Shown here in pieces: positions 63,706 through 64,000 of a stretch of 64,000 nucleotides of DNA; the stretch's first letter is position 1, and the number at the start of each line of letters is the position of its first letter. This DNA is from Panagrolaimus kolymaensis (Eukaryota > Nematoda > Chromadorea > Rhabditida > Panagrolaimidae), in the NCBI GenBank assembly GCA_028622995.1, contig JAJQJQ010000088.1:124001-188000 (forward strand). The letters run 5' to 3'. The notes beneath the pieces are model-generated. The model worked only from the letters and a program-made list of their open reading frames with translations. It had not been told where the DNA came from and searched no databases. The position numbers and the translations under genes are program-made.

Positions 63706-64000
63706 TCAATTTACAAGTTTATTTATTATTGATGTTGCTTGCTTCATGGCAGCTTCGTCAAACCTTTAAAATGGTTTCAAATTTTGGAAATAAAAAAAGT
63801 GATTTAACTTTTTTTTCTTTAATTCGATGAAATTCTTTTTTCTTTTGGACACTGCCTCAATTTACAAGTTTATTTATTATTGATGTTGCTTGCTTCATGG
63901 CAGCTTCGTCAAACCTTTAAAATGGTTTCAAATTTTGGAAATAAAAAAAGTGATTTAACTTTTTTTTCTTTAATTCGATGAAAATCTTTTTTCTTTTGGA

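Larger units (their letters stand above)
1..64000 (+). repeat. Tandem satellite array, 151/152-bp unit
   Basis: The same unit repeats head to tail across the whole window in one orientation, about 423 copies. Landmarks in each unit, in order: GATGAAAATC or GTTGAAAATC, a C/T-rich stretch, GGACACTGCCTCAATTTAC, TTATTATRGACG, the core GTTGCTTGCTTCATGGCAGC, then CGTC or CATC AAACC, a GGAATAAA box running into an A tract, GTGTTAAAAC and a T tract of 8 or 9. The 8-T units are 151 bp and the 9-T units 152 bp. A consensus unit counted by hand has 40 G+C in 151 bases. No stretch lacks the repeat, so there is no room for a conventional gene. Length, homogeneity and multimeric structure fit a eukaryotic heterochromatic satellite. 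Whether it is centromeric cannot be decided from the sequence. Confidence 0.99.
62100..64000 (+). repeat. Diverged right-end subfamily E
   Basis: Most units change to TTTCAAATTTTGGAAATAAAAAAAGTGATTTAAC with TTTAATTCGATGAAAATCTTTTTT, and from about 62.67 kb to TTATTATTGATGTTGC. Units with D-like arms are interspersed. The segment reaches the window end still in phase. Sequence diversity between neighbours is higher here than elsewhere. The altered spacer keeps the A/T dyad: AAAAAAAGT and ACTTTTTTT still pair around GATTTA. Confidence 0.85.

Noticed and set aside
1..64000. CRISPR array
   Set aside because: The repeats are contiguous, far longer than CRISPR repeats, and have no unique spacers and no cas genes.
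207..64000. CENP-B box in the core (CTTCGTCAAACC)
   Set aside because: The first part (CTTCGT and one later A) resembles the box, but the essential CGGG part is replaced by TTTA, so the motif is not met.
113..64000. AATAAA polyadenylation signals and CCAAT boxes in each unit
   Set aside because: They are present literally in many units (GGAATAAA, ACCAATAAAA), but such strings are expected in 26% G+C DNA and no transcription unit accompanies them.
134..64000. T8/T9 tracts as RNA polymerase III or intrinsic terminators
   Set aside because: There is no A/B box or tRNA/5S-like gene upstream. The tract is a constant part of the repeat, and the adjoining dyad is made of A and T tracts rather than a G+C-rich stem.
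1..64000. Telomeric repeat, rDNA spacer or mitochondrial control-region repeat
   Set aside because: There are no short telomere motifs, no rRNA sequence and no organellar genes. The array is far longer than organellar control-region repeats usually are.
1..64000. The whole array as an assembly artefact
   Set aside because: Private single-base markers and mixed unit orders across the window argue against a simple collapsed or looped assembly. Exact unit numbers in the most uniform runs (for example 51.96-52.97 kb) remain uncertain.

Overview
The whole window is one tandem satellite array. A repeat unit of 151 or 152 bp runs head to tail on one strand from base 1 to base 64000, about 423 copies, with no interruption, inversion, unique sequence or recognisable transposon. 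No gene, RNA gene or CRISPR array can be supported. The consensus unit is about 26% G+C. It consists of an A tract and a T tract facing each other around a short spacer, an AT-rich arm, and a G+C-rich core of roughly 35 bp that hardly varies. A long homogenised array of near-nucleosome-length units in multimeric (higher-order) arrangement indicates eukaryotic nuclear heterochromatin: centromeric, pericentromeric, subtelomeric or an interstitial block. I do not recognise the satellite family and cannot name the organism.

Layout. 1-7.7 kb: mixed units with CATCAAACC, CATTAAACC or CGTCAAACC after the core, including a 13-unit block repeated in tandem (3.85-7.7 kb). 7.7-9.4 kb: transition zone. 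9.4-16 kb: units carrying a ninth T recur every 4, 5, 6 or 7 units. 16.0 kb: first copy of a strongly diverged half-unit ('D'). 18.3-30.7 kb: an alternating super-repeat of two blocks, A (16 units) and B (17 units), seen as B', A, B, A, B'', A'. 30.7-38.3 kb: related units with a 6-unit duplication. 38.3-40.8 kb: near-uniform 152-bp units. 40.9-42.7 kb: a 604-bp four-unit repeat, each with one D half-unit. 42.7-56.3 kb: mixed 1- to 11-unit patterns with more D half-units. 56.3-62.1 kb: almost pure 152-bp units, with a 10-unit (1,520 bp) repeat. 62.1-64 kb: a more diverged, heterogeneous subfamily ('E') that may mark the approach to an array edge, although the array has not ended at base 64000.

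The many short open frames come from the repeat phase. They start at TTG, not ATG, exist only where the T tract has nine T's, and cannot be read through successive units because neither 151 nor 152 is divisible by 3. What is worth attention is structural: nested higher-order repeats, chimeric half-units that keep the core intact, two dyad symmetries per unit (one switched on or off region by region by a single base), and several subfamily-diagnostic sites that are CpG versus TpG/CpA, suggesting past cytosine methylation.
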